Positions 39,948 to 49,971 of a DNA stretch of 64,000 bases are shown here, one piece after another. The notes beneath the pieces are model-generated. The model worked only from the letters and a program-made list of their open reading frames with translations. It was not told the origin of the DNA and did not search any database. The stretch spans positions 1,116,001 through 1,180,000 of the forward strand of contig NC_012993.1 in assembly GCF_000026365.1 (NCBI RefSeq), written 5' to 3'. This DNA is from Zygosaccharomyces rouxii (Eukaryota > Ascomycota > Saccharomycetes > Saccharomycetales > Saccharomycetaceae). How positions within the stretch are numbered: position 1 is the stretch's first letter; every line of letters begins with the position of its first letter. Both the position numbers and the translations under genes were made by a program.

Positions 39948-42900
39948 ATGGTGAAGTTAACTAGATACGAGAGACTGCAAAAGGAGCAGAGTGCTCTAAG
40001 CTTTAAACCATTAATGGATGAATTAACCCAATGTTCTGAGGAAGAATTTGTGGAAAAGTTGAAAGGGATACGTGAATGGGACAGATCAAGGGATGATCTT
40101 TTCACTTGGATACCGGTTTTGAACAGGATAGATGAGATGCTGACAAGAGTAGTGGAAAAATATTCTTACCAAAGTATAGATCCTAAGAAACAGCCAGTAA
40201 AATTAATTGAAATGACAGCGGATGAAGAAGAGCTGTGTGTTAATTTATCACAATTTACTTCACGTCTTCTCTGTAATACTGAAAACAGATTTATTTACTC
40301 CTCCTTGGATGTGATGAATAACCTTTTGAACTGCCCAAATTTTAGAGTTAAACTAGGGGCTACAAAGGTTTTAGCCATCATGGGGGAACGATATGTCATT
40401 ACTCGTGAAAGGTTTGACAAGGATAATATATTGGGGAATCCCCAGTTAAAGAGGAAATTATTAAGATTGGCATTGTCAATACCATCTTCTACAATGGATG
40501 AAGAACGTGGCGAGCACTTTTCTTTGGTAGAATTGTTTTTGGACAAAAAGAAATATCCTTCTAAGTGGTCTAAACTCAAATATACCTATTATACCGCCGG
40601 TGGTGGCAATAGTTCTAACAACAAAAGGGCTCCACCTTCTAGTTCTGGTAAAGAGGCGGTTCAAAGCTCTTCCATGAAGAGGTTAGTATTCTCTAAGGAA
40701 GATTTACAGAGTCATTCATTGCAACAATTATTTGACAAGGGTATGGAAGTTTTGCCTTCAGACGTTTGGTTCGACTTCTCAATTCAAGTAACGATGGCAA
40801 AAGCATTTAGTGACGATTCTTTCGAAAATATAGAATTGAGAAAATTGCTAATAAGAACAAAATTCATTGCAATTGCTGTTGTTAATACTGTTTATGTGCC
40901 TCCACAAGTCAGCTCTAAGCTGTTTGAAGTAGATCCTTATGCGTTTAACAGTCTAACGGACTTTGTATCATTGTCTGAAACTAAAATACCAAAGGAATTG
41001 AGGTTAGATTCCTTGTTTGCATTGGAATGCACTTCTTTGAAGCATGTATGGTGTTCTGATATCGTTAGAAACTTGGGAGGTAATATGTCACATGGATTAT
41101 TATTTCAAATATTACGTTATATCGGTAAAATTCTAAGAGATGAATCTCAAGAAGTTGACGAAGAGTACAACGTAAGGTTTTTCTATTTGATTTCTAACCT
41201 AGCCGATGTAAAGGCTTTACACGAATCCTTGCTTGGTGCCGGGCTAATACCTAGTCTGCTAGATATCATGCTGGTCAAAAACACTACTTACAGACGTACC
41301 TTGGCATCGGCAACGCATCTTTTAGAAGCTGTCATCAATGATGGTGATTCCACTGCCGAATTCATCGGCAACGACGGGTTCGCCATTTTAATCAATTCTA
41401 TCATGGAAGAAGTTGATTTTGCATTAGAACACCCAGAATACGGCGGACCACCTAAATATTCTGTTGTTTACTATTCGGTTTCCTTTAGACAATTGGCATA
41501 CATCAGAAGTTTATTAAAATTGGTTTTGAAACTTCTAAAGACTGATTCTGGTGATAGAATCAGAAATCTTATAGATTCTCCGATACTGATTTCAATAAAA
41601 AAAATCCTGGAAAATAGGCCTGTATTTGGCTACACTTTAATCACTTATGCATTGGATATCGTTCAGAAGGTAATAAACAGTGAACCAACCATTTATCCAA
41701 TTCTTGTGGAAGCGGGCCTCGTGCCATACATCATCGATCATTTCCCCGAAATGATGGGTCCCTCTTCAGAACTGTTGTCCATTCTCCCAGATGTCATTTC
41801 TGCATTGTGTTTGAATTCTGAAGGTTTAAAAAAGGCTAAAGAAAACAATATGGTTAGATTTTTATTTGATGCCGTGACTAATCCTGAATACGCTAAGATC
41901 TTGATTTGGAAAGAAAGTGCTACCGATCTGGGTGCTTCCATGGATGAACTTGCAAGACATTATCCAGACTTAAAGCCCCAAATTTTGCAATGTTTCCATG
42001 ACATCGTCAAAGAGCTTCCTAAACGTATCAACTTCAAACAATCATATCTTTACGAACCTTCTAATAGTAAGGAGCTATTCTTTCAGAGTAAAGATGAGCC
42101 TGCTGAGGAGAAGGAGGAAAATGCCGGAGAACTTGCATTTTGGGAAGTACAGGAAGCGACTCCCCTCGTGGACTGCTTCGCAGATGTCATTTATGGTATG
42201 TCTCTGGACAACTCAACGTTAGAAAACCTCCCGGAGAAGCTCAACGTTAGGGATCTGTTCTCCATTATCATCATGGACAGACCACCTTTTGATTATACTA
42301 GTTCCCAAGCCATGCTGAATTTCACAGATGTATTGCAGTTATTCGATGAACAAAAGAAGGATTATGTTTTCCCAGAAATGATGAAAGTTTTACAGGAACG
42401 TCTTCAGCATGTCAGTGAATTTTTGAATTTCAACAATGAGGAAAGCTACTTGTTGAGAGCAAGGAAGGATAGAGACAATTCTGATATCGATGGCCTCTTG
42501 GGAGAGTTTTCAGGACTAGCAGCATTACTGTATCTCATGACCGACGTGTACGTTAATGTTACCTCCCTGATACCTGCAAGAATCCATCAAATATTAAACT
42601 ATTTTGATAAGAATGGCTTCGAATTAATAAAATTGTTGAGGTTGCTTTATCAAAAATGTGCCCTCGAAGAAATGTATTTGACCCAAAGAATGCCAGACGA
42701 GGTGCTCACTCAAACAATGCCTGAACCACTTGGTACTGCATCTCCCGTTCAAATCCATGCAACGAAACCTGTCAAGCAGGCCCAAAAAGATGATTTCACA
42801 AGCGCGAAGTACAAGAACACTTTTGAAGCAAGGTTCTTATTGAACAAACTACAATCTTGTACTGCCATGCTTTTCAGATGCTTTTTGAGATTGACACATG

Positions 42901-45900
42901 CAAGAAACATGGAGGTAGAGCAGGAGAAGCAAGTGGTTGAAGTCCATGTCTTTGATGAAGTGTCTTATCAGATGCAGGAAATGTTACAAGCAGTTGATTT
43001 AGAGAAGAGTTTGCCATACTTTTTGGTTATCTTTAATTTTATTAACTACATTTACTCATTCCCGAAAACATCGATAACTGGTACTGGAATTTTACAAACA
43101 GTTCCAGCCTACCTATTTTACCAATACGGTGGTTATAGATTTTATTCTGATGCCATTAAAACTTTATTTGCCAAAATGTCGACGTTCAAAGACATTGCTG
43201 CGATCGAGGAGGTTGATTATATCAAAAATACAGATGAGGTTTTAACTCTCAGCTGTCTTCTGAACCTTTTAACCTTCTTCAATAGGTCACTTTCGCTCGA
43301 TACCATGGAACACATACCGTGTATGGAAGTATTTGGATTAGTACCTAAAATTGGTGATGATTACGTTCTCACCAAAGCCCTGATGGATCTAGTTAAAAAA
43401 ATGTCGTTGTGCTTAGTCTACAAATTGGCCAACGAAGGGTGCTTATTCAATTCCCGAGCAAGGACTGTACCATATCCCGTATTCAAACAAGTTCTCACTA
43501 TGTTGAAAAATACCTACACTAACATTAATGCGGACGAGGACTCAGTACTAGAACTTAACTGGGATTTGATGCCACCACGCTATAGAGTCATCGATGCTTT
43601 AAAGTCCTGTGGTCTAACAGAAGAACAGGCTCGCAAATTTATAACAGCGGAAGAGCATGCATATGAAAGTGGCGGTCTGAATGATGATGAATTGTTTCCA
43701 TCAAAGCCTGATGTCTTCTCTGAAGAGGGTTGGGAGCGCTATAAATCAATCAAGCTAAGTGGCTCTCTTTCACTTACTCCTATGGAACCTCGCCACGGTA
43801 ACGATATGTTCTCAAGCGATCGATTAGAGACAATGACTGATGAGTTTCTCGATAATGGTCTTCCTCAAAAAGTTTTTGATGTTTTACCATTTTACCCCAA
43901 ACTAGTTAATGCCATCGCTAGAACATTATTGCAAATGTTTAGTAACTATGATGAGCCGGTTGAAAACTTCGCCTCTCAAGTTTTGGAAAAGATCCTTCAA
44001 ACTAACCTAGAAGATGGTGCTACGTTATCGTCTTTGATTCATATATTTGGTATTTTCTTGAATGAAAAGCAGGTCTATGAGAATACTGGTCGTTTAATTT
44101 CTGAGTTTTTGGAATACTTGCAGAAGTCATTGAGCCCAGAGTATATCAATAGTTCCTGGTTTTCGAAAGCGCTGTACGTTTACGAAATCATCCTGGCTAA
44201 ATCTGAAGTACCCGTAATGGAAAGCTTACCAGACGACATTCCCGTAAGATACCGCTTGCCGCCTACACCCAACGTGTACAGAATTCCTGCCAATATCAAA
44301 CAAAATATTTTTGATTCTTTGATTCGTGTTGGCGAGATAACAAACTTTTATTCAGCCCTAGCAACTTGTAGAATTTTAATATTCTATGCGAGAGATGAGG
44401 GATATGCGAGCGAGATAGCTAGATCGGGGACGTTGTCTAAGTTACTAAAGGTAATTGGAATTTTTCAAAAGTCAGATAAAATAAATTTCCTAGAATCATC
44501 CTTCCTCTTGCTTGTTAGGAGATGTTTTGAGACTGTTGACATCGTATCTACTTTAATCCGTTGCGAACTGAATAAGAGTTTTACCACCAGAGTCATCGGG
44601 GATCATAAGGAAAAAGAGCGTGATTTAACAAGTCTAATAGAGGAAAAACCCCATGTTGTTATGAGAAATCCCGACAAATTCATTGATAATCTTTGTGAGA
44701 CCGCCAGGTTCCAATCTTTCAGTGGGGATGGTAAATTACAGGAGTACAATGTACACAGGAACTTTGATGACAAGCCTAGTGAAAATGAGGACGTTGCAAC
44801 GAAGAATGAAGCAAACTCCGCTGTACAGAACAGGACGGGTATTATCCATCTTCTCTTATCACAGTTGATGGCTGCCTACAAAAAAGACTGGACATCGGAA
44901 CCCAATCAACCTAACGATGTTAAGGATACTTCCAATGATAAACAGGAAAAAGTGGATCCAACCAAGAATCCTGTATGTGCATACATGATGTTTTTGCTGA
45001 AGGTTCTAATTGAGCTTGTTAGCAGTTACAAACAGTGTAAATTCGAGTTTTTGACATTTGAAAGGAGGAACCAGTACACAGAGTTTCCAAAGCCCAAATC
45101 TACTGCCTTGAACTTTTTCCTTTACCAACTGTTAGACAAGTCCACGGTTCATGAGCAAGACAAGTTTGAAGCTAAGAGGAGAGAAGTGATTAGCATGTTG
45201 GCTCGTTCAGTTGTGGTTGGGTTCATTGCAGCTGTACAAGACGATAACAACAAGAAAAGTGATCTGAAGGCCATTGATCCTGATATGAACTTTATCAGGA
45301 AGTTCACTATCGAATCTATCATGAGGGCTTTGAAAAATTCTACCATGACATCAAAGTTGTTGGAAGCTAATGTCAGCAAGCTGGAAACGTGGTTCAAAGT
45401 CATTTCTTCTATGGTACTTGTTCAAGCGCCTTACTTGAGATTGATCTTAGATTCCAACAAGCTAGACGCAGACCAATATCAAATTTGCAAGTTAATGATG
45501 GACATGAATGTACCGGCTTCGGTTACGGAGTGTATTGCAGGCGTAGATTTGAATTATCCATTTGCTAAGAATTTGTTCAATAATGCCGTTGATCCTTTGA
45601 ATTGTATCAATTCCATCAGGAATACTTTTGCTGACCTTTTCAAAATCGAAAGCAATGATGATGAAGAGGATGTTGATGAAGAGTCCGATAAGGAAGACCC
45701 TCCAGATATGTTCAAGAATTCCGCTTTGGGAATGTACGATGTGGAGGACATTGAAGAAGACGACGACGATGATGTTTCGCTAATGGGAGATGACGAAGAT
45801 ATTGCTTTTGTAGATGGTGATGACGGTGAATTTGAGGTTGTCTTCAGTGACGACAACGAACACGGATCTGGCCATGATGATCACTCCGACATTGGGGACA

Positions 45901-48900
45901 GCGGCGATGAAGAAATGGATTATAGTAGTGATGATCATGACATGGAGCACATGCATGACCATGAAGATCATAGCGAAGAAGGAGAAGATGAGGAAGGTTC
46001 AGGTGAATCTTATTACAGTGATGATTCAAACGGTGACATTGAAGTCATTGACGTCGATGCAGATGATGGCCTGGAGATTGAGTTGGATGATTATGATGTT
46101 GATGAATCCGATTGGGAGTCCGGCCTTTCTGAGTTGTCCGCTTCAGAAGAAGATCTCGAAGATGGTGAAGATGGCGAGAATGAGGACGATGCCAATGTTG
46201 GCGGATTGAGAAGAAGATGGGCTACATCTGATGGATTCGATATTATTGAAGATACCTCAGATGAAGATGAAGCCACCGGTGTCTTCCAAGGATTAGAACA
46301 TGTTTTTCACGGAGAAGGCCAACCATTGATTAGAATACAGGATGCTCGTCGCCATGGCCGCCATCACAACCACCCTTTCCGCCGCAACCATGGCCATTCT
46401 CTCCTCGGGCCTCCATCACTAACTCTGCTGAATGGCGGTCGTCGTCACCAAAGTAACTTAATCAACCCATTAGGACCTTCCGGTTTAGAGGAAATTGAAA
46501 ATGGTATCTCAGATCAATTGGTGAATGTTGGTAATGGTGCTCGTCATAGACCAGAACACACTCATTTCTCAAACGTGCTTTTCAGTGGTGAGTTCTTCGA
46601 CGAACGCTCTCCTGATGGAATCATTTTGAAGCCAACGGTGTCACGCTGGAAGGACATTTTTGATATGTTCTATGACACCAAGAGCTATGCAAGTTTTATC
46701 ATCCCAACTGTCATAGCCAAACTCTACGGACCTAGTCTTAGATTGTATCGCGAGGCTGAAGAGCGTAGAGAACAAGAATACAATCAGCGCCTCGAGAAGT
46801 TGAGAGAGGAAGAGACAGAGAGAGTTCATCAGACGGCGAGACCGGCCTCACAGCCTACAGCTCCTGCAGCCACTAGTCGTGATGTTGAGGAAGGTCATGA
46901 ACCACACGAGCCGGTTTACGTTACCATTGATGGCACAGAAGTTGACATCGGCGGTACAGATATCGACCCAGAGTTTTTAAATGCATTACCCGAGGATATG
47001 CGTTCTGAGGTGTTTGCTCAGCATGTCCGTGAACGTAGAGCTGAGGCAATGAGAAATGATGTTCATTCCAGAGAAATCGACTCAGACTTCTTGGATGCTA
47101 TACCTGAGAGTTTACGTGAAGAAATTCTAGAACAAGAGTCGGCCGAAACTAGATTTTCTAACATTATCCATTCTATCGGCGAGCAAACTCATGAGCATGA
47201 CCAAGATGAAGACATGCTCAGCGATGAGGGTGAAATTGACGACGGAAATCGCCCTGGGGAAGAACGTCGCAGATCTGAAAGTGACAAGAAAAAACCAAGT
47301 AGAACTTATTTTTCCCCACTTGTTGATCGTGCCGGTATTGCTGCAATTATGAAATCTATCTTTATTTCTCAACCCTATGTTCAGCGTGAGATGTACCATG
47401 AGTTATTCTATCGCTTGTGCTCTAGCAAACAAAGCAGAAACGAAATTATCAACATGCTCCTAATGATTTTAACTGAAGGAATCATAGATGAAAACTCCCT
47501 GGAGAAGGTGTACAATTTGATATCTTCTCGTGCCAATGGTAGTGGAAAAATCCAGAATTCTGTCTCTGGTGGCCGTCAATTGCCAGCAGATTGTTCCCCT
47601 CTTATAGTCGCCAACCAGGCAGTTGAAATTCTACAAAATCTGCTTGACTCAGATAACAGATTGAAGTATTTCTTCATAACTGAACATGAGAACTTGATGG
47701 TCAATAAGGCTCCGGTAAAGAACAAAAAAGACATCTTCCACAAAAACTTGAAATGGCCTATAAAGTATCTGTTTGGTTTATTGGATAGAAGGATCATCAC
47801 CGATGAAAGTGTTCTCATGGATTTATTGACGAGGATTTTGCAAGTATGCACCAAGCCCATCAATGCCCTTTCCAAAAACAGCGACGAGAGCAGTGGTTCT
47901 AAGAAGAAATTCCAAGTTCCATATTTTGACCGCAAGGATTTTGAGAGAATTGTTTCCATTATCAACATGGACAGCTGTAACACTAGGGTTTTCCAACAAA
48001 CATTGAGTGTCATGCACCATTTGTCCATGTTAAAAGATGCAGTTAAGATTTTCACTGAAGAATTGATCTCACTGGCTCTAAAAACAGTAAGAAATTTGGT
48101 TGCTGATTTAAACAAATTGACTGAAGAAAGTTCTATGGTATCAAATGGTACGGAATTCAACTCTGAATTGGTACAGAAATTCACAATGCCTAGCTCTGAT
48201 CAGGCCAAATTATTAAAAGTTTTAACTGCTGTCGATTACCTTTACACTCATAAGAAAGATTTGTCTGAAGAAGATGTGAGCAAGTTGATGGGTGTCTATA
48301 ATGAAATGCAATTGGGACAGATTTGGTCGTCTTTGAGTAAGTGTCTGTTTGAGTTTGAAAACCGTAAGGGATTGAACACTTCTGCAACTGTGTTGCTACC
48401 ATTGATTGAGTCTCTAATGGTCGTTTTCAAACACATCAAGACTTCTCAATCTGGAAACAAGAATACTGCTTTGAAATACGAGGATGAGAAGAAGCTCGAT
48501 TTCTCTAATTCTGGTACGGAGAGCTTCTTTTTCAAGTTTACCGAGGCTCATAAGAAGTTGCTCAATCAAATGATCAGATCTAACCCCAAATTAATGAGTG
48601 GCCCTTTCTCTTTACTTGTAAAAAACCCAAAGGTCCTAGATTTTGATAACAAAAGGTACTATTTCAATGCTAAATTGCGCAGCGATGCTCCAGATAGGCC
48701 AAAATTGAGCATATCTGTGCGTCGTGAACAAGTATTCCTGGATTCTTACAGGGCTCTATTTTTCAAATCTAACGAGGATATAAAGAAATCTAAGTTGGAA
48801 ATCACATTTAAGGGAGAAAGTGGTGTTGATGCAGGTGGGTTAACTAGAGAGTGGTATCAAGTTCTTTCTAGACAAATGTTCAACCCAGACTATGCATTAT

Positions 48901-49781
48901 ACCTTCCTGTAGAATCTGACAGGACGACTTTCCGTCCTAATCGTACTTCAGGTATCAATCCTGAACATTTGTCCTTCTTCAAATTCGTCGGGATGGTTAT
49001 CGGTAAGGCTATTTGTGACCAATGTTTTCTGGACTGCCACTTCAGTAGGGAAGTATACAAGAATATTTTAGGGAGACCTGTTTCTTTGAAAGATATGGAG
49101 TCATTAGATCTCGATTATTACAAATCTTTGATTTGGATTTTGGAAAATGATATCACTGATATCATCGAAGAAACTTTCTCCTTGGAAACAGATGATTATG
49201 GTGAGCGTAAAGTCGTGGAGTTAATCCCTAACGGTAGCGAAATTCAAGTGACTGAAGAAAATAAGCAAGAGTATGTGAAGAAGATTGTCGAATACAAACT
49301 TCATTTGTCTGTCAAGGAACAGATGGACAATTTCTTACAAGGGTTTTATGCATTGATTCCAAGAGATTTGATCTCCATATTCGACGAACAAGAACTGGAG
49401 CTTCTAATTAGTGGTTTACCTGATGTAGATGTCGATGATTGGAGAAACAATACGAACTACGTCAATTATACGGCTAATTGTAAGCAAATCAATTACTTCT
49501 GGAGAGCCGTTAGGTCTTTTGACGCTGAAGAAAGGGCAAAACTTTTGCAATTTGTTACCGGTACAAGTAAGGTACCATTGAACGGTTTCAAAGAATTGAC
49601 CGGTGTTAGTGGTATTTGTAAGTTTTCTATCCACAGAGATTATTGCCCAACTGACAGATTGCCATCTTCTCACACATGTTTCAACCAGTTGAACTTACCA
49701 TCGTATAACTCTTACGATACGTTGCGTGGATCTTTGCTTTTAGCCATCAACGAAGGTCATGAAGGCTTTGGGATCGCCTGA
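39948..49781 (+). CDS. TOM1: Giant HECT-type E3 ubiquitin ligase Tom1
   Basis: A 3277-residue single exon (S. cerevisiae 3268). The N-terminal half is an alpha-solenoid (armadillo-like, DUF908/DUF913). An extended acidic region, about 1900-2110, is full of Asp and Glu (NDDEEDVDEESDKED, HDMEHMHDHEDHSEEGEDEE). Two UBM-like motifs follow near 2340 and 2378 (DPEFLNALPEDMRSEV, DSDFLDAIPESLREEI). The C-terminal HECT domain covers about 2940-3277, with LPSSHTCFNQLNLPSY carrying catalytic Cys3244 and a C-terminal GFGIA. Tom1 marks excess histones, unassembled ribosomal proteins, Dia2 and others for degradation in the nucleus. The acidic stretch probably binds basic clients. Confidence 0.98.
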   Translation: MVKLTRYERLQKEQSALSFKPLMDELTQCSEEEFVEKLKGIREWDRSRDDLFTWIPVLNRIDEMLTRVVEKYSYQSIDPKKQPVKLIEMTADEEELCVNLSQFTSRLLCNTENRFIYSSLDVMNNLLNCPNFRVKLGATKVLAIMGERYVITRERFDKDNILGNPQLKRKLLRLALSIPSSTMDEERGEHFSLVELFLDKKKYPSKWSKLKYTYYTAGGGNSSNNKRAPPSSSGKEAVQSSSMKRLVFSKEDLQSHSLQQLFDKGMEVLPSDVWFDFSIQVTMAKAFSDDSFENIELRKLLIRTKFIAIAVVNTVYVPPQVSSKLFEVDPYAFNSLTDFVSLSETKIPKELRLDSLFALECTSLKHVWCSDIVRNLGGNMSHGLLFQILRYIGKILRDESQEVDEEYNVRFFYLISNLADVKALHESLLGAGLIPSLLDIMLVKNTTYRRTLASATHLLEAVINDGDSTAEFIGNDGFAILINSIMEEVDFALEHPEYGGPPKYSVVYYSVSFRQLAYIRSLLKLVLKLLKTDSGDRIRNLIDSPILISIKKILENRPVFGYTLITYALDIVQKVINSEPTIYPILVEAGLVPYIIDHFPEMMGPSSELLSILPDVISALCLNSEGLKKAKENNMVRFLFDAVTNPEYAKILIWKESATDLGASMDELARHYPDLKPQILQCFHDIVKELPKRINFKQSYLYEPSNSKELFFQSKDEPAEEKEENAGELAFWEVQEATPLVDCFADVIYGMSLDNSTLENLPEKLNVRDLFSIIIMDRPPFDYTSSQAMLNFTDVLQLFDEQKKDYVFPEMMKVLQERLQHVSEFLNFNNEESYLLRARKDRDNSDIDGLLGEFSGLAALLYLMTDVYVNVTSLIPARIHQILNYFDKNGFELIKLLRLLYQKCALEEMYLTQRMPDEVLTQTMPEPLGTASPVQIHATKPVKQAQKDDFTSAKYKNTFEARFLLNKLQSCTAMLFRCFLRLTHARNMEVEQEKQVVEVHVFDEVSYQMQEMLQAVDLEKSLPYFLVIFNFINYIYSFPKTSITGTGILQTVPAYLFYQYGGYRFYSDAIKTLFAKMSTFKDIAAIEEVDYIKNTDEVLTLSCLLNLLTFFNRSLSLDTMEHIPCMEVFGLVPKIGDDYVLTKALMDLVKKMSLCLVYKLANEGCLFNSRARTVPYPVFKQVLTMLKNTYTNINADEDSVLELNWDLMPPRYRVIDALKSCGLTEEQARKFITAEEHAYESGGLNDDELFPSKPDVFSEEGWERYKSIKLSGSLSLTPMEPRHGNDMFSSDRLETMTDEFLDNGLPQKVFDVLPFYPKLVNAIARTLLQMFSNYDEPVENFASQVLEKILQTNLEDGATLSSLIHIFGIFLNEKQVYENTGRLISEFLEYLQKSLSPEYINSSWFSKALYVYEIILAKSEVPVMESLPDDIPVRYRLPPTPNVYRIPANIKQNIFDSLIRVGEITNFYSALATCRILIFYARDEGYASEIARSGTLSKLLKVIGIFQKSDKINFLESSFLLLVRRCFETVDIVSTLIRCELNKSFTTRVIGDHKEKERDLTSLIEEKPHVVMRNPDKFIDNLCETARFQSFSGDGKLQEYNVHRNFDDKPSENEDVATKNEANSAVQNRTGIIHLLLSQLMAAYKKDWTSEPNQPNDVKDTSNDKQEKVDPTKNPVCAYMMFLLKVLIELVSSYKQCKFEFLTFERRNQYTEFPKPKSTALNFFLYQLLDKSTVHEQDKFEAKRREVISMLARSVVVGFIAAVQDDNNKKSDLKAIDPDMNFIRKFTIESIMRALKNSTMTSKLLEANVSKLETWFKVISSMVLVQAPYLRLILDSNKLDADQYQICKLMMDMNVPASVTECIAGVDLNYPFAKNLFNNAVDPLNCINSIRNTFADLFKIESNDDEEDVDEESDKEDPPDMFKNSALGMYDVEDIEEDDDDDVSLMGDDEDIAFVDGDDGEFEVVFSDDNEHGSGHDDHSDIGDSGDEEMDYSSDDHDMEHMHDHEDHSEEGEDEEGSGESYYSDDSNGDIEVIDVDADDGLEIELDDYDVDESDWESGLSELSASEEDLEDGEDGENEDDANVGGLRRRWATSDGFDIIEDTSDEDEATGVFQGLEHVFHGEGQPLIRIQDARRHGRHHNHPFRRNHGHSLLGPPSLTLLNGGRRHQSNLINPLGPSGLEEIENGISDQLVNVGNGARHRPEHTHFSNVLFSGEFFDERSPDGIILKPTVSRWKDIFDMFYDTKSYASFIIPTVIAKLYGPSLRLYREAEERREQEYNQRLEKLREEETERVHQTARPASQPTAPAATSRDVEEGHEPHEPVYVTIDGTEVDIGGTDIDPEFLNALPEDMRSEVFAQHVRERRAEAMRNDVHSREIDSDFLDAIPESLREEILEQESAETRFSNIIHSIGEQTHEHDQDEDMLSDEGEIDDGNRPGEERRRSESDKKKPSRTYFSPLVDRAGIAAIMKSIFISQPYVQREMYHELFYRLCSSKQSRNEIINMLLMILTEGIIDENSLEKVYNLISSRANGSGKIQNSVSGGRQLPADCSPLIVANQAVEILQNLLDSDNRLKYFFITEHENLMVNKAPVKNKKDIFHKNLKWPIKYLFGLLDRRIITDESVLMDLLTRILQVCTKPINALSKNSDESSGSKKKFQVPYFDRKDFERIVSIINMDSCNTRVFQQTLSVMHHLSMLKDAVKIFTEELISLALKTVRNLVADLNKLTEESSMVSNGTEFNSELVQKFTMPSSDQAKLLKVLTAVDYLYTHKKDLSEEDVSKLMGVYNEMQLGQIWSSLSKCLFEFENRKGLNTSATVLLPLIESLMVVFKHIKTSQSGNKNTALKYEDEKKLDFSNSGTESFFFKFTEAHKKLLNQMIRSNPKLMSGPFSLLVKNPKVLDFDNKRYYFNAKLRSDAPDRPKLSISVRREQVFLDSYRALFFKSNEDIKKSKLEITFKGESGVDAGGLTREWYQVLSRQMFNPDYALYLPVESDRTTFRPNRTSGINPEHLSFFKFVGMVIGKAICDQCFLDCHFSREVYKNILGRPVSLKDMESLDLDYYKSLIWILENDITDIIEETFSLETDDYGERKVVELIPNGSEIQVTEENKQEYVKKIVEYKLHLSVKEQMDNFLQGFYALIPRDLISIFDEQELELLISGLPDVDVDDWRNNTNYVNYTANCKQINYFWRAVRSFDAEERAKLLQFVTGTSKVPLNGFKELTGVSGICKFSIHRDYCPTDRLPSSHTCFNQLNLPSYNSYDTLRGSLLLAINEGHEGFGIA

Positions 49782-49971
49782 AGTAAACTACTCGAAAAGT
49801 ATGGCAAAAAAAAAAAAAAATAAAATCTAACAAACAAATTTGTAATTTTACATTTATTTCCTTAACTAATAAATTATATATATATTATTAAATCGAGTGT
49901 TCATCAAAGTGCATGACGCAAACATGGAATGCTTGCGAGGCTGTGGTCTTCACGACGATGCAGGAACGTTA

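Noticed and set aside
45814..46276. Several open frames antisense to or out of frame in the TOM1 acidic region
   Set aside because: Repetitive GAT/GAA codons leave the other frames free of stops; the peptides (Met/Ile- or Ser-rich) are artefacts.
49846..49856. TTTTACATTTA, an exact match to the S. cerevisiae ARS consensus, between TOM1 and HEH2
   Set aside because: An 11-bp AT-rich motif is expected by chance in such intervals, and the origin consensus of this species may differ. Origin mapping would decide.
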